Positions 55,101 through 63,165 of a stretch of DNA of 64,000 nt are shown here, piece after piece; within the stretch, counting starts at the first letter, position 1; each line of letters opens with the position of its first letter. The DNA is from JAJEBT01 sp965221485 (GTDB lineage Bacteria > Pseudomonadota > Alphaproteobacteria > MPNO01 > UBA830), in assembly GCA_965221485.1 (NCBI GenBank), contig OZ244893.1:1674001-1738000 (forward strand), read 5' to 3'. Made by a program: the position numbers and the translations under genes. Below the pieces are notes generated by a model. It did no database searches. It was given only the letters and a program-made list of their open reading frames with translations, and was not told the DNA's origin.

Positions 55101-55752
55101 CCTGGACGAAATCTTGCCGAACGACGGCCCTGCTGCAGACTGCAGCTTTTGCAGCAGGTTGGCCGAATTCCGCCGTCAGAATTCCGCGAATTTTCCGGGG
55201 TGGCACAATGCACCCGTTCCCTCTTTCGGCCCCCTGGACGCACAACTGCTTCTGGTTGGCCTTGCCCCCGGGCTGCGAGGAGCCAACCGCACCGGCCGGC
55301 CATTCACGGGTGATTATGCCGGAGACCTGCTCTTTGATACCCTGAGCCTGTTCGGATTCGCAAAGGGCGGCTATGACCGCCGTCCCGACGACGATCTGGT
55401 CCTCGTCAACTGCCGGATTACCAACGCTGTCCGCTGCGTTCCGCCGCAGAACCGCCCGACAGGCTATGAGATTTCAACCTGCCGCCGGTTTCTCAGCCAG
55501 GAGATCAGCACCCTCCCCCGTCTCAGAATCATTCTTGCGCTGGGTGGCCTGGCACATCGATCCGTGGTTGCGGCCTTCAGTCTTCGTCAAGCGGATTGCA
55601 AGTTTTCCCACGGAGCGCGGCACGAGCTGCCCGGCATTCTGACGCTGGTCAACAGTTATCATTGCTCGCGTTACAACACGAACACCGGGCGCCTGACGGA
55701 AACCATGTTTGCGGAAGTCTTTGACGCGATCGCGGAAGAACTGAAATCCTGA
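55066..55752 (+). CDS. Uracil-DNA glycosylase, family 5 (UDGb) type
   Basis: 229 residues if the GTG at 55066 is used; a TTG at 55072 is also possible and both lie inside the NYN gene end. It removes uracil and deaminated purines from DNA. An iron-sulfur cluster is suggested by DCSFCSRLAEF near residue 24 and later cysteines. The active-site block is GLAPGLRGANRTGRPFTGDYAGDLLF, quoted in parts as VGLAPGLRGANRTGR and FTGDYAGDLLF; the second motif is VNSYHCSRYNTNTGRL with the catalytic histidine. Confidence 0.88.
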   Translation: MRLTKTFITTPDLDEILPNDGPAADCSFCSRLAEFRRQNSANFPGWHNAPVPSFGPLDAQLLLVGLAPGLRGANRTGRPFTGDYAGDLLFDTLSLFGFAKGGYDRRPDDDLVLVNCRITNAVRCVPPQNRPTGYEISTCRRFLSQEISTLPRLRIILALGGLAHRSVVAAFSLRQADCKFSHGARHELPGILTLVNSYHCSRYNTNTGRLTETMFAEVFDAIAEELKS

Positions 55753-55764
55753 AAGACGAAACGC

Positions 55765-56232
55765 TCAACCCTTTTCCCGCATCAGCCTGGCCTTTTGGCG
55801 GTCCCAGTCCCTCTTCTTTTGACTCTCGCGTTTGTCGAACCTGTGCTTGCCCTTCGCGAGGCCCAGCTCAAGCTTGGCGATCCCCCGGTTATTGAAATAC
55901 AGGGAGAGGGGCACAAGTGTCATACCCTCGCGTTCGGCTGCAACAGTGAGCCGATTCATTTCCCGGCGCTTCAGCAACAACTTGCGGCGACGCAGCGGGT
56001 CATGGTTCAAGGGCCCAGCCTGTTTGTATTCCGGGATATGTGCATTGAACAGCCAGACTTCACCTCCCCTGGCTGCCGCATAGGATTCAGCAATGTTCGC
56101 ACGGCCGTCCCGCAGTGATTTCACCTCGCTGCCGGTCAGCACCAGGCCTGCCTCAACCGCATCCTCGATAAAGTAGTTGTGACGCGCCTTGCGGTTGCGG
56201 GCAACGATATGACCGGGGGTTTTCTCCGCCAT
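55765..56232 (-). CDS. smpB: SsrA-binding protein
   Basis: 155 residues from the ATG at 56232 (MAEKTPGHIVARNRK), with a possible TTG five codons earlier. SmpB carries tmRNA to stalled ribosomes in trans-translation. Motifs: ARHNYFIEDAVEAGLVLTG, EVKSLRDGRANIAESYA and the basic C-terminal tail (KRESQKKRDWDRQKARL) that enters the mRNA channel. It overlaps or abuts the dapA stop, the conserved dapA-smpB order in Alphaproteobacteria. It converges with the glycosylase gene 12 bases away. Confidence 0.96.
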   Translation of the reverse strand: MAEKTPGHIVARNRKARHNYFIEDAVEAGLVLTGSEVKSLRDGRANIAESYAAARGGEVWLFNAHIPEYKQAGPLNHDPLRRRKLLLKRREMNRLTVAAEREGMTLVPLSLYFNNRGIAKLELGLAKGKHRFDKRESQKKRDWDRQKARLMREKG

Positions 56233-56243
56233 GCTTGATGAAA

Positions 56244-57116
56244 TCAATTGAAGAGGCCGGCGTGCCTCATCGCCTTTTCGACCTTGACGCGCCCGTCTTC
56301 ACCCAGTGAGGTCAAGGGCAGGCGCACTTCATCGGAACATTTCCCGAGCAGGCTCGCAGCGTACTTGACCGGTCCAGGATTGGCCTCGCAGAACAGATCG
56401 ACATGGAGAGGCGTCAGCCGCTCGTTGATCCGCTGCGCCTCCCTGATATTACCTGTCTGCCAGGCTTCATGCATCTCGGACATCAGCCGCGGCGCAACAT
56501 TGGCCGTCACGGAAATGCATCCGTCGCCGCCCTGTGCGAGAAATCCGAGCTGGGTGACATCTTCTCCGGACAGCTGGCAGAAGTCGTCACCACAAGCGAG
56601 CTTCTGTTCCGTGGCCCGCCCGACGGCCGCAGTTGCATCCTTGACACCGATCACGTTTTCCAACTGGGCGCAACGTGCCATCGTTTCCACCGACATATCG
56701 ATCACGGAACGCCCCGGTATGTTGTAGATAATGATGGGCAGCCCGACCGCATCGAGCGCCTCGAAATGACGAAAAAGCCCTTCTTGCGTAGGCTTGTTGT
56801 AGTAAGGCGTAACAACGAGTGCTGCGTCGGCCCCCGCCTGTTTGGCGTGCTCCATCAGTTCCAGGGCCTCTGCCGTCGAGTTGGATCCAGCGCCAGCGAT
56901 GACCGGCACGCGCTTGTCGACAACCTCTATGCAAAGCTCAACCGTCTTCTTGTGCTCTTCATGGCTGAGGGTAGGCGATTCACCGGTGGTTCCAACCGGA
57001 ACAAGCCCGTGCGTGCCTTCGCTGATCTGCCATTCGACAATGGTCCGAAACGCATCTTCATCCAGGTCACCGTTCTGAAACGGTGTAATCAGAGCGCAAA
57101 TGGATCCCGAAAACAT
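56244..57116 (-). CDS. dapA: 4-hydroxy-tetrahydrodipicolinate synthase
   Basis: 290 residues from the ATG at 57116, with GGGAGAG upstream; the frame is open five codons earlier. It condenses pyruvate and aspartate semialdehyde in the lysine and peptidoglycan pathway. Key segments: VPVGTTGESPTLS near residue 40, YNIPGRS (catalytic tyrosine and arginine) near 133 and GVKDAT with the Schiff-base lysine near 161. Followed by smpB. Confidence 0.96.
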   Translation of the reverse strand: MFSGSICALITPFQNGDLDEDAFRTIVEWQISEGTHGLVPVGTTGESPTLSHEEHKKTVELCIEVVDKRVPVIAGAGSNSTAEALELMEHAKQAGADAALVVTPYYNKPTQEGLFRHFEALDAVGLPIIIYNIPGRSVIDMSVETMARCAQLENVIGVKDATAAVGRATEQKLACGDDFCQLSGEDVTQLGFLAQGGDGCISVTANVAPRLMSEMHEAWQTGNIREAQRINERLTPLHVDLFCEANPGPVKYAASLLGKCSDEVRLPLTSLGEDGRVKVEKAMRHAGLFN

Positions 57117-57457
57117 TTCCGTCTCTCCCAACCCGCAAACTCTTAGGACATCAACATATCTCGCGCTGCCTCTGCCGGCAAGGTGCGGCGCATGGGCCCC
57201 CTTGCTTCGCTGTCGCCATTTCCGGAAAAGCGTTCCTGACGCCGCGTCCCGGACTGGCCTTTCAGATCCCGGGACCAGGAAACATCACGGTCTTCAGGCC
57301 GAGCGCATTGACAGAAGCCGGGATCCGGACGCTCGCTCTATCGGGATTTGGTCTGTCGTGCAGGTGTCATCGCCTTGATCCTCATGGGATCGTCAGAAAT
57401 CAGGCTGGTGAGGGATACAGGTGAGGCCCGGGCACCTCTTTCCAGGATTGAAGGCGC
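57117..57457. other. Intergenic region between hyuB-like and dapA genes
   Basis: 341 bases. It must hold the dapA promoter and the end of the hydantoinase B transcript. No hydantoinase A gene or other gene is present here; no clear terminator was seen. Confidence 0.45.
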
Positions 57458-59218
57458 TCAGTCTTGCACGGCAACAGCCATTTGCTCGCGCCGTTCCCGG
57501 GTTTCTGCCTCCATGATTTCGAGCGTCTCCGGGTCCAGCACGACGCCGTAATCCTCTGCAGCGCTTTGCAACGTAACGTAACCCTGTCGCACATCTTCGC
57601 GTACCCGGGCGGCAGGGCGTTGCCATGCCGGTCCGAACCCGCCCCCACCGCCACCCATTACCTTGTAGATGTCTCCGCTCTTCAGCCGGGCGGTCAGCAC
57701 CTTGGCATTGTCCAGATCGGTCCTTGGAACCCCATCGAGTACCAGGTCAACACGGTTTCCTCGCCCTTCAAGTCCACCCTCGAGGCCCCATGGACGGCAA
57801 TGCATCCTTTCGATTCTGGTCGAAAGATTCAGGGCCTTGCGCATTCGTACAGCGGTCTCGGTTCCGAGGCCGCCTCGTTGGCGTCCCGGCCCACCCGAGT
57901 CCGGGATCAGACTCAATCGTTCATAGACAATCGGATACTTGCTCTCCATGAGTTCGACAGGAGAGTTGTGTGTATCACCGTCGTTGATGCAGACGGTTGC
58001 ACTCATACCATCCTCGTTTTTCTTGGCACCCCAACCACCGCCAATCGGTCCGGTCGAAGCGATGATCATGCGTTTCTCGTCGCGGAGGTAACCATACAAT
58101 TGCGCCAGTCCCAGATCGGCAAAGTGACCCGCCGAGACGCGGTCTGGAACTGCCGGAGCCAGGGCCCGGAAAATGGTGTCAACGACGGTCATCGGAATCG
58201 TCATCCACATTTGCAGAGCCGCGGGTCTGACAGCGCTTACCACCCGGCCGGGCGGGTTGATCACCTGGAGAGAGCGGAAACTGCCATCATTGATCGGATA
58301 ATCGGTCGGAGAAGTGAGACACTTGTAGGCGACCTGGGCCGCCCCCTGTCCCGCGGTCGGACCGGAATTGTAAAAACCGCGCACCTGTTCGGAGACACCG
58401 GAGAGATCAACCGTCATCTCGTCGCCTTTCACCTCGACACTGACCCGGATCGGAATCCTTTTTCCGACATCCACGCCGTCGTCATCCATGAAAGAATCGG
58501 CTTCGTACCGTCCATCCGGGATCGTCAGTGTCTGTTCCCGCGCCGAACGCTCCGACTGCACAAGAATCGCATCCATCGCCGCAAGGACTTCGCTACGGCC
58601 ATAGCGATCGAGCAACTCGAGAAAACGCCGCTCGCCTGTGCGCACAGCGGTCAACTGGGCCCGCAAATCACCCATCGCCCGATCCGGCAAGTGGACATTC
58701 ATCTGGATGATATCGATGAGATCCTGATTGAGCTCACCGCGGCGCTGCAGCTTGAGAAGCGGTATCTGCAGGCCCTCTGCATAGATATCCGTGGTCATAC
58801 CACCGAGCACGCCACCAATATCGAGCCAATGCGCCATGCAACAGGAAAATGCTGTCAGTTTTCCTTCATGAAAGATCGGAAGGCTGAGTGTGACGTGATT
58901 GAGATGGCTTCCGGTAATGTAGCCATCATTGGTCACCAGGATGTCACCAGGATGAATTCCGTCAGGGCCGAAATGCTCCAGCTTCGCCTTCAATGTCTCG
59001 GCCATGCCTCGAATGAACATTGGAAGCCCGAGGCCGATGGAAATTGTTTCACCACGGACATTGAACAGTCCCGTCGTGAAGTCGAGCGCCTCATAGATGA
59101 TCATGTTGTAGGCGGTGCGCTTGAGATTGGTTTTCATCTCCTCGGTAACAGCCATCACGCCACTGCGAATGATTTCGGTGATGACCGGATCGGCTGGCAC
59201 GGGCTGTTCTGCATTCAT
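57458..59218 (-). CDS. Hydantoinase B/oxoprolinase family protein (no HyuA partner nearby)
   Basis: 586 residues from the ATG at 59218 (MNAEQPVPAD), no strong Shine-Dalgarno; upstream in-frame ATG at 59296 is less likely. HyuB is one subunit of ATP-dependent N-methylhydantoinase, 5-oxoprolinase and acetone carboxylase-type enzymes. Signatures: EEMKTNLKRTAYN, GLPMFIRGMAET, GDILVTNDGY, GSHLNHVTL, VSEQVRGFYNSGPTAGQGA and the Gly-rich VMGGGGGGFGPAW near the end. The HyuA subunit that is normally adjacent is missing on both sides. The C-terminus is complete. Confidence 0.9.
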   Translation of the reverse strand: MNAEQPVPADPVITEIIRSGVMAVTEEMKTNLKRTAYNMIIYEALDFTTGLFNVRGETISIGLGLPMFIRGMAETLKAKLEHFGPDGIHPGDILVTNDGYITGSHLNHVTLSLPIFHEGKLTAFSCCMAHWLDIGGVLGGMTTDIYAEGLQIPLLKLQRRGELNQDLIDIIQMNVHLPDRAMGDLRAQLTAVRTGERRFLELLDRYGRSEVLAAMDAILVQSERSAREQTLTIPDGRYEADSFMDDDGVDVGKRIPIRVSVEVKGDEMTVDLSGVSEQVRGFYNSGPTAGQGAAQVAYKCLTSPTDYPINDGSFRSLQVINPPGRVVSAVRPAALQMWMTIPMTVVDTIFRALAPAVPDRVSAGHFADLGLAQLYGYLRDEKRMIIASTGPIGGGWGAKKNEDGMSATVCINDGDTHNSPVELMESKYPIVYERLSLIPDSGGPGRQRGGLGTETAVRMRKALNLSTRIERMHCRPWGLEGGLEGRGNRVDLVLDGVPRTDLDNAKVLTARLKSGDIYKVMGGGGGGFGPAWQRPAARVREDVRQGYVTLQSAAEDYGVVLDPETLEIMEAETRERREQMAVAVQD

Positions 59219-59341
59219 GGCATCGACATTTCGTTCGATTGACAGGACGGAACGGTGACTGTAGCGTTTCGCGCGAAGATCGGCCACAAGGTCCAATCGG
59301 GCTTTTCCGGCTTTCCTTGCCGCGTATCAGGGACAGGATGC

Positions 59342-59599
59342 GTGTCGAACCCGACCAACCGCAGCATACCGGACAGCAAGGACCCCGAAGCCGCATTCGA
59401 TCGCGAGGACCGTATCGTGATCGGGGGCATGGAAGCACATCTCGCGTTTCAAAGGGAGATAGCGGCCATGCTGGCCGATGCAGACATTACCGAGGAGGAG
59501 CGTCAGGCGTTTCTGATTGCTGCCAACTGCCCTTGCTGCGGCGCGGGCGGGTTGTCGCTCAGCCTGTCTCTCAGGCCTGATACCCCGATTCGCTTCTGA
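59342..59599 (+). CDS. Small hypothetical protein with a CPCCG motif
   Basis: About 85 residues if the GTG at 59342 is used; ATG 59429 would give 57 residues. The last part looks like real protein: MEAHLAFQREIAAMLADAD, then TEEERQAFLIAANCPCCGAGG, with a CPCCG near the C-terminus that could bind a metal. I do not recognise a family. It diverges from the hydantoinase B gene; the two starts are about 120 bases apart. Confidence 0.5.
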   Translation: MSNPTNRSIPDSKDPEAAFDREDRIVIGGMEAHLAFQREIAAMLADADITEEERQAFLIAANCPCCGAGGLSLSLSLRPDTPIRF

Positions 59600-60046
59600 A
59601 GTCCGGACACTGCCGGGGCTTTACCGCCGATCATTCAGCCAGCGTCCGCGCCATTATGATGACGGTGCCTGATCTTCCTTCGGAACGCTCCGGGAGCAAG
59701 CAGCACACTTCATTTCATAAAGCTAACTTTTCGTAAAATACTCTGCAGGGGAGCTCTCCCTTCATGTTGGGCAGTCAGAATTGATCTGGCCAATAGCCAA
59801 TCGGGCCTGTCGGGCACTTTATGGTTTGGAACACTTCGATCGCGCTGTTGTTCAGCAGTGTACTGCCACACTCCGTGAGTTGAACGTGAAATTGCCCGTC
59901 CGGGCAATCATGACTCTGGAAGACCCGAACAACCGGTCGAAGTCCTGCGTTGAAGACGGTGCGACGGAAACGATTGAAGCCATCCGAGCGAATTGAGCCA
60001 AGCCAGGGATCCCTTTCCCTCCCGTGGGCTTGCCAACACCGTCAAT
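59600..60046. other. Intergenic region, nothing recognised
   Basis: 447 bases between the small CPCCG gene and the dctM gene, which end toward each other. Short frames on each strand have no known motif. No terminator with a T-run was found. Confidence 0.4.
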
Positions 60047-61411
60047 CTATCTCGCGATGATCTCGGGTCCCATAAGGGTGGTGGGCAGCCAGGTCGAGAT
60101 AAACGGCACGTAAGTCACGAGAATCAGGAACAGGAACATGATTCCGACCCACGGCAGAGCCGCCTTGACGACAGCCAGAACCGACATGGCAGCAACCCCT
60201 GCGGTGACAAACAGGTTCAGACCGACCGGGGGCGTGATCATACCGATCTCCATGTTGACCACCATGATGATACCCAGATGAATCGGATCGATCCCCAGCT
60301 CGATGGCAATTGGGAATACCAGGGGCGCAACGATGACCAGAAGTCCCGATGGCTCCATGAACTGACCACCAATCAGTAACAGCACATTCACTACGATCAG
60401 GAACATGATCGGTCCCAGACCCGCCTCGAGCATTGCTTCGGCTATGATCTGCGGTATGCGTTCTTCGGTCAGGACGTGCTTGAGAATCAGGGCATTGGCG
60501 ATGATGAACATCAATGTCACCGTCAGCTTGCCCGCAGAAAGAAGGACCGCTCGATTGTCCTGATGCCATATCGAGGAAACGCTGCGCCAGGCAATCTGCA
60601 GGGGATTTCCTGCACCCTCTGCGAACGGTCCGATATCGCGATAGACGAAATTGACAATGATGAACGCGTAGACTGCCGCGACTGCTGCCGCCTCCGTGGG
60701 GGTGAACACGCCCCCATAGATGCCGCCGAGAATGATGAAAATCAGAAGGAGTCCCCAGAACGCGTCCAGTGCTGAGGAAAAGAGTTCGCGCCATCCTGCC
60801 CATTCCTGCCGGGGGAGGTCACGAAACCGCGCCGTGATATAGATGCCAATCATGAGCATCAGCCCGGCAACGATACCGGGGATCACACCACCGAGAAACA
60901 TGCGACCAACGGAAACATCGGTCGCTGCCGCATAGACGACCATGACTATGGAAGGAGGAATGAGAATACCGAGTGTGCCGGCATTGCAGATTACGCCAGC
61001 GGCGAATTCCTTCGAATAGCCTACCTGCCGCATCCCTGCGATCACGATGCTTCCGATGGCGACGACCGTTGCCGGGGACGAACCCGAAAGGGCCGCAAAC
61101 ATCATACAGGCCACAACAGATGCAATGGCAAGCCCACCACGGACATGCCCCACAATCGCAATGGCAAACCGGATGACACGCTGGGCCACACCGCCCGTCG
61201 ACATGAAACTCGATGCCAGGATGAAGAACGGAATAGCAAGCAGCGTATAGTGGCCGTCAAACGCCGAAAACAATGTCTGGGCGATCGATGCAAGCGAGCC
61301 ATCCGAATACAGCAAAAGAAATACAATGCTCGAAAGCCCAAGAGATATGGCGATCGGCACACCGACAATCATCAGCCCGACAACCATGCAGAAGAGGAGC
61401 GCGACTTCCAT
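60047..61411 (-). CDS. TRAP transporter large permease subunit (DctM type)
   Basis: 454 residues with about twelve membrane helices. Motifs: CMMFAALSGSSPATVVAIGS, NAGTLGILIPPSIVMVVYA, PTEAAAVAAVYAF and MITPPVGLNLFVTAGVA. It starts three bases after the DctQ stop. It is the last gene of the DctPQM operon at the right end of the window and is moderately diverged from the copy at 50725. Confidence 0.94.
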   Translation of the reverse strand: MEVALLFCMVVGLMIVGVPIAISLGLSSIVFLLLYSDGSLASIAQTLFSAFDGHYTLLAIPFFILASSFMSTGGVAQRVIRFAIAIVGHVRGGLAIASVVACMMFAALSGSSPATVVAIGSIVIAGMRQVGYSKEFAAGVICNAGTLGILIPPSIVMVVYAAATDVSVGRMFLGGVIPGIVAGLMLMIGIYITARFRDLPRQEWAGWRELFSSALDAFWGLLLIFIILGGIYGGVFTPTEAAAVAAVYAFIIVNFVYRDIGPFAEGAGNPLQIAWRSVSSIWHQDNRAVLLSAGKLTVTLMFIIANALILKHVLTEERIPQIIAEAMLEAGLGPIMFLIVVNVLLLIGGQFMEPSGLLVIVAPLVFPIAIELGIDPIHLGIIMVVNMEIGMITPPVGLNLFVTAGVAAMSVLAVVKAALPWVGIMFLFLILVTYVPFISTWLPTTLMGPEIIAR

Positions 61412-61414
61412 GGG

Positions 61415-62065
61415 TCAGGCCGCGTCCTGGCCGCGTGCGCTTGCGGTCTCCGATGACTCGTCGAGATGATGCGAGTCGATGATCATCTCAATATCGCCCC
61501 GCAATATCCTGATGCCGGCATGCAGAAACCTCCACGTCATCAGGGCCATGCTGACAGGCAGCACGGCATAGGGAATAAACTTGGGAATTTTTTCGTAGAG
61601 TTCACCCTCATTCATCCAGTCCGCAAGAAACTGCAGAAAGCCGGGCATCGGAACATCATTCACTTCCAGGAAAGCGCGTCGCGTCGCGAAGGGATACCAA
61701 TAGTCCCAGCTTCCGACCAGCAGGAGCACGCTAAAGGCCAGACCGGTCAACACCGCGAACAGACCGAACGCTCTCCGAACGGGGCGGGACACATTCACGA
61801 GAACAATGTCGACGCCAAGATGCAGGGACATCTTTACGGCATAACAGGCGCCCAGAAGAACCATCCAGGCGAAAAGAAATACTGTCGTTTCCAGGGCCCA
61901 GAGAATGTTGTCGTTGAATACATAACGCGCAACGACATTGGCAAACGTGATCACCGTCATGAGCAAGAGAAAAACGGTGATCAGTGTCTCTTCGAGTGAA
62001 TTTGTGAACCGGGCAAACCAACTCTGCCCGGTCCGATCATCATTCTCTCTTCTGGTCCGGTTCAC
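61415..62065 (-). CDS. TRAP transporter small permease subunit (DctQ type)
   Basis: 216 residues from a GTG at 62065 with AAGGGA six bases upstream. A longer frame from 62134 would put a perfect hairpin inside the coding region and is less likely. Four membrane helices, with ANVVARYVFNDNILWALE (R-Y-x-F) and a periplasmic loop between helices three and four that is longer than usual (about residues 130-160). Works with the DctM subunit at 60047. Confidence 0.86.
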   Translation of the reverse strand: MNRTRRENDDRTGQSWFARFTNSLEETLITVFLLLMTVITFANVVARYVFNDNILWALETTVFLFAWMVLLGACYAVKMSLHLGVDIVLVNVSRPVRRAFGLFAVLTGLAFSVLLLVGSWDYWYPFATRRAFLEVNDVPMPGFLQFLADWMNEGELYEKIPKFIPYAVLPVSMALMTWRFLHAGIRILRGDIEMIIDSHHLDESSETASARGQDAA

Positions 62066-62100
62066 CGGAAGGTCCCTTGTCTTCGCAACCGCAAAGCCTT

Positions 62101-62132
62101 GCCGCGTCGGGTCCGCAAGGACCCGACGCGGC
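62101..62132 (-). promoter_or_regulatory. Perfect 14-bp hairpin between dctP and dctQ
   Basis: GCCGCGTCGGGTCC (62101-62114), loop GCAA, then GGACCCGACGCGGC (62119-62132). It sits 28 bases after the binding-protein stop and before the preferred dctQ start at 62065. It has no T-run, so partial termination or mRNA 3'-end protection is more likely than full termination. Equivalent hairpins occur at 3722 and 18685. Confidence 0.6.
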
Positions 62133-62160
62133 ATGAGCGAATGCTCTGCGAAAAGAAGAC

Positions 62161-63165
62161 TCAGCTTCCCGCGTTGGCCTTTTGCGCCGCTTCAATCATC
62201 TCGGCACCAACATCCTTCTCGAACTTGGCCCAGACCGGTTTCATCGCTGCTACCCAGGCCTGGCGCTGTTCACCCGTCAACTCGCGAATTGTTCCGCCAG
62301 CCTCCAGAATTTTCTTGCGATTGTCCTGGTTGACAGCCCAGGCTTCCTTGTTACGCGTTTCCGTGACTTCCCTGAGAATCCGGGAAAGCTGAGAGCGCAC
62401 ATCGTCAGGCAATCCCTCCCAGAAATCCGTGGATGTCACCACGAGATAATCGATAATGCCATGGTTGGTTTCGGTCACACCATCCTGAACTTCGAAAAAC
62501 TTCCGTCCATAAATGTTGGACCAGGTATTTTCCTGACCGTCGACAACCTTGGTCTGGAGCGCGCCGTAGACTTCCTTGAACGCCATTTTCTGCGGATTTG
62601 CGCCAAGCTGCATGAACTGGGCAACGAGTACGTCAGACGCCTGAACCCGGAATTTGAGACCCTTGGCATCCTCGGGCCGGATCAACGGCCGGTTTGCCGA
62701 CAACTGCTTCATTCCGTTATGCCAGAATTCCAGTCCCTGAAGGCCCCGGCGTTTCATCGAGTCCTTCAGAGCCTGTCCGGCCTCCGAACTCTGGAAGCGA
62801 TCCACGGCATCGATATTCTCGAACATGAAAGGCAGATCGAAGAGACGGAATTGCTTGGTGAATTTCTCGAACTTTGAGAGCGAGGGCGCAGCCAGCTGGA
62901 CATCGCCCTGCAACATCGCCTCCAGCACCTTGTTGTCATCGTAAAGGCTGGAATTTGGAAAGACCTCCATACAGGCTTTTCCGTTCATTTCGGAATTGAC
63001 CCGTTGAGACAGCAAGGTGGCCGCAATTCCCTTGGGATGGCGGTCAACATTCGTAACATGACTGAACTTGATACGGATCTCGCCCTTGTCGCAATTCGCG
63101 ACCGCTGGCGATGCCAGCGACAGGAAACAAGCGCCGGCTACGGCGGACGCTACAAGTCTGTACAT
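62161..63165 (-). CDS. TRAP transporter solute-binding protein (DctP family)
   Basis: 334 residues with a signal peptide ending in PAVANC near residue 24. The mature part carries IRIKFSHVTNVDRHPKGIAA, VFPNSSLYDDNKVLEAMLQGDVQ, GLKFRVQASDVL (ligand arginine) and VYGALQTKVVDGQENTWSNI, the classic DctP pattern and the closest of the three to C4-dicarboxylate binders. First gene of the operon with DctQ and DctM. Confidence 0.94.
   Translation of the reverse strand: MYRLVASAVAGACFLSLASPAVANCDKGEIRIKFSHVTNVDRHPKGIAATLLSQRVNSEMNGKACMEVFPNSSLYDDNKVLEAMLQGDVQLAAPSLSKFEKFTKQFRLFDLPFMFENIDAVDRFQSSEAGQALKDSMKRRGLQGLEFWHNGMKQLSANRPLIRPEDAKGLKFRVQASDVLVAQFMQLGANPQKMAFKEVYGALQTKVVDGQENTWSNIYGRKFFEVQDGVTETNHGIIDYLVVTSTDFWEGLPDDVRSQLSRILREVTETRNKEAWAVNQDNRKKILEAGGTIRELTGEQRQAWVAAMKPVWAKFEKDVGAEMIEAAQKANAGS

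Noticed and set aside
57464..59242. 592-codon open frame on the plus strand antisense to the hydantoinase B gene
   Set aside because: Sequence has no protein-like motifs, while the minus strand encodes a complete HyuB; long antisense frames are common in GC-rich genes.
62066..62134. Upstream ATG start for the dctQ gene at 62134
   Set aside because: It would place a perfect 14-bp hairpin inside the coding sequence and add 23 residues not typical for DctQ; the GTG at 62065 has a better ribosome-binding site.
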